From contig NW_024104672.1 of the NCBI RefSeq assembly GCF_003945595.2, positions 1 through 64,000 on the forward strand: 64,000 nucleotides of DNA, read 5' to 3'. Of this stretch, positions 62,035-64,000 are shown piece after piece; within the stretch, counting starts at the first letter, position 1, and every line of letters starts with the position of its first letter. The position numbers were made by a program, and so were the translations under genes. The stretch comes from Pipra filicauda. Taxonomy: Eukaryota > Chordata > Aves > Passeriformes > Pipridae. The notes below the pieces were generated by a model, which had not been told where the DNA came from, did no database searches, and saw only the letters and a list, made by a program, of their open reading frames with translations.

Positions 62035-63525
62035 TCCATCGTGCATTTCAGTGCGAAATTAAACAATTTCATTTGTATCACCTTTACAGTGAAGTCAAAA
62101 GGTGAGGTCCCATGTTGTGGGGCCTTCAGGACTGACTCTTCCCCTCCTGTGCATAAATGCTCATTTCTATTCAGTTGCCGATGATACTATTCCTGGACAC
62201 TGCCAAGGGCTCAGCCATTTCAATGGTCACATTCAGAATGGGATATTTAGAATGTCTTAGCTTAAAAAAAAGAAAAAACTTGTGGTCTTTTTTTTTCTGT
62301 TACAGAAACAGATAACTTTATAGTTGGTGGAAGGACAGAATAACAATTGGGGAATATGAGAGAGCAAAATATGTCCCCACTGCTGAAGATTTTGTATCAT
62401 AGAAGTAGTACCTGGAAGTGTCCAGACAGCCTTTTGCTCTCTCTAAGGTGAAACCTTACTAAATTAGTTCAAATCGCTACAGAGAAGCACAGCTATGTGT
62501 ATTCTATCAGGAACTGCTTCCTGAGGGAACATCTAATTGCATATATTAAAATACTATCATACAAGGAACAGTATAGTGTTATGTGTTTCTTTTTTTTTTT
62601 CTTTTGGTGACAGTTATTTTTTGTGATCAGAAATAATTTTTCTCATTGTGCAGCATAGGAATAAACTGGGAGACCAACATACTCTGCAGTAAGGCATCTG
62701 CCTTGGGAAGGGGACTTTTGATGATGTTCGATAGAACAAAGGTCCCAGAAATCGAGTTATATTTTAAATCAAGAAAAGTTAGGCTTTTGAAAAGTTAGTA
62801 ATAGTCTCTCCTGGTTTTGCAGGGAGCTTGCCCAAAGCCTTATCTTTTTGTACTTGGGATTTATTTTTAAATCTAATTTTTTTTTTCATGGTTTTAGTGA
62901 TGTTCTGTACTCATTTTGCTTGACTTGAGCAGAGTTAGTGTTTGTACCACAAGCTTGAGAAAAAGCTGTCAGAGTCCAGTATGCTCTGACCAGTTCCTTT
63001 TAGATATTCCGTGTGTAGAGGGTGAAATGTTTAATATCAGATTTACTGATTTGGAGATACTTGTTGTGACACAGGATTTCTGATTTTGTGGAGCAACACA
63101 AAGCATATGGAAATCACAATGCAAATGTACTTTATGCTTGGCAAAACACAGCAATGGCAGTATACAGTTCTATCATAATACTAATGTGATTCCCATTACT
63201 AGTCTCTATATTAAGCTCACCATTGCAACAGTGGGAAGGAACATGTGGGTTGAAGCTAGCTCAAGCCCATTACTCTCTTCAAAATTCTTTTGCTAGTTGT
63301 TCAGTTTTTATGCTCTGTATTGGGTTGAGCCACCTATTCGCTGTGTGCATGCTGGTCTGGCTAGCTCTGGGAGACATTCACACTCTTTAATGAATAAGTG
63401 GGAGAAACATTTACACATCAGTGGATCCACTCAGCTGTTGATAGAACAACACCTATCATTCTAAAACACTGCCAACCTCTGGTCCCCTTTGTATTGAGAT
63501 AAATACAGGGCTTGCTTTGGAAAAG
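62035..63525. other. Intergenic or intronic DNA, nothing recognised
   Basis: No gene, RNA or repeat family that I can support. Confidence 0.5.
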
Positions 63526-63529
63526 CTGC

Positions 63530-63568
63530 GGTCAATCACAGAAGGTGACTGACCTTCTGTGACTGACC
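63530..63568. repeat. 17-bp quasi-palindrome with 5-nt loop
   Basis: TCACAGAAGGT (63536-63546) and ACCTTCTGTGA (63552-63562) are exact reverse complements around GACTG. After one mismatch the pairing extends by five more base pairs (GGTCA with TGACC). Its outer parts also form a direct repeat (GTGACTGACC twice). Confidence 0.85.
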
Positions 63569-64000
63569 AAGGTCCAGATGCTCATGTGCTTTACAGACAT
63601 GCCATCTAGAAAAGGTCCCTTCTCAAAGAGCAAAAGTCCAAATGCTGAACTGCTAGGGTTTCTAGTCTAGTTCAGTCAGCCTTAGCACATCTAAGTAACT
63701 TACTTCTTTTGCAAGGGAAAAAGAACAAGATGATCTTTCATCATATAAAATTATGTGTGGTAAGGAACCTTCCAAGAGCATCCAGTTAGCAGCATTTCCA
63801 TCATATGTAGATACAGGCAGTTGAAAGATGAAAGTCACATAATGAACATCAAAGGGAGTTGACTAAGATACTCTGCCTTAAGAAGGGCTGTTCACTGAAA
63901 AAATCACTACCTGTGTTTTCATTTACAGAAATATTTTTTGGTCAAGCATCCATCTAGGATCCTTGGGGCGGTGGGGGGGGGAGAAGTGGTGAGTTTGGCT

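Noticed and set aside
61395..62081. 228-codon minus-strand frame
   Set aside because: It is antisense to the CR1 reverse-transcriptase remnant, and the plus-strand frame carries the real motif.

Overview
This looks like a piece of a bird genome. Several truncated CR1 LINE copies are present, some ending in the short repeated terminal motif (TGTGATTC-like) typical of avian CR1. Base composition switches sharply between a GC-rich array and AT-rich flanking DNA, and there is one compact CpG-island promoter. I cannot name the species or chromosome from sequence alone.

Layout. Positions 1-16885 are a macrosatellite: head-to-tail units of about 4.5-4.6 kb (starts at 1, 4509, 9118, 13725). The array runs off the left edge of the window and stops abruptly at 16885. 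Each full unit carries one small gene on the minus strand. I could reconstruct it by eye: a 100-nt first coding exon with an optimal-looking ATG context, a 159-nt intron with GT..AG ends, and a second exon that continues in frame to a TAG stop, giving 308 aa in the two intact copies (8327-9412 and 12934-14019). The protein has an Arg/Trp-rich N-terminus, a Pro/Ser/Ala-rich middle, an 18-residue acidic tandem repeat encoded by a 54-bp minisatellite, and a basic KRKR-containing tail. I do not recognise the family. Its 3' UTR is unusual. Ten nucleotides after the stop lie four perfect hairpins at an exact 34-bp period, with a constant 7-nt loop and compensated stem changes. These are followed by a purine/pyrimidine microsatellite, another perfect hairpin and an AATAAA signal. 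A third copy (3898-4803) has fewer acidic repeats and a frameshifted tail. A fourth (1-307) is cut by the window edge and has lost the start codon. Three CR1 fragments are embedded in each unit.

At 16886 the array meets unique sequence. Within 50 bp there is an acceptor-like site and a 92-codon terminal-exon-like ORF with its own AATAAA, then a CR1 tail. From about 17.7 to 51.4 kb the DNA is AT-rich and mostly empty to my reading. It holds CR1 and older LINE fragments, microsatellites, two blocks that may be old interspersed repeats, and a few short exon-like segments that I can only offer as candidates.

At about 51.8-52.6 kb is a CpG island with GC boxes, a MARE/AP-1-like site and a good plus-strand splice donor. 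It is probably the promoter and non-coding first exon of a plus-strand gene whose first intron would fill the rest of the window. That interval contains a 5'-truncated CR1 with a recognisable reverse-transcriptase piece (61.3-62.0 kb) and a strong 17-bp quasi-palindrome near 63.5 kb.

The best candidate for something undescribed is the macrosatellite-encoded gene family together with its array of covarying 3' UTR hairpins.
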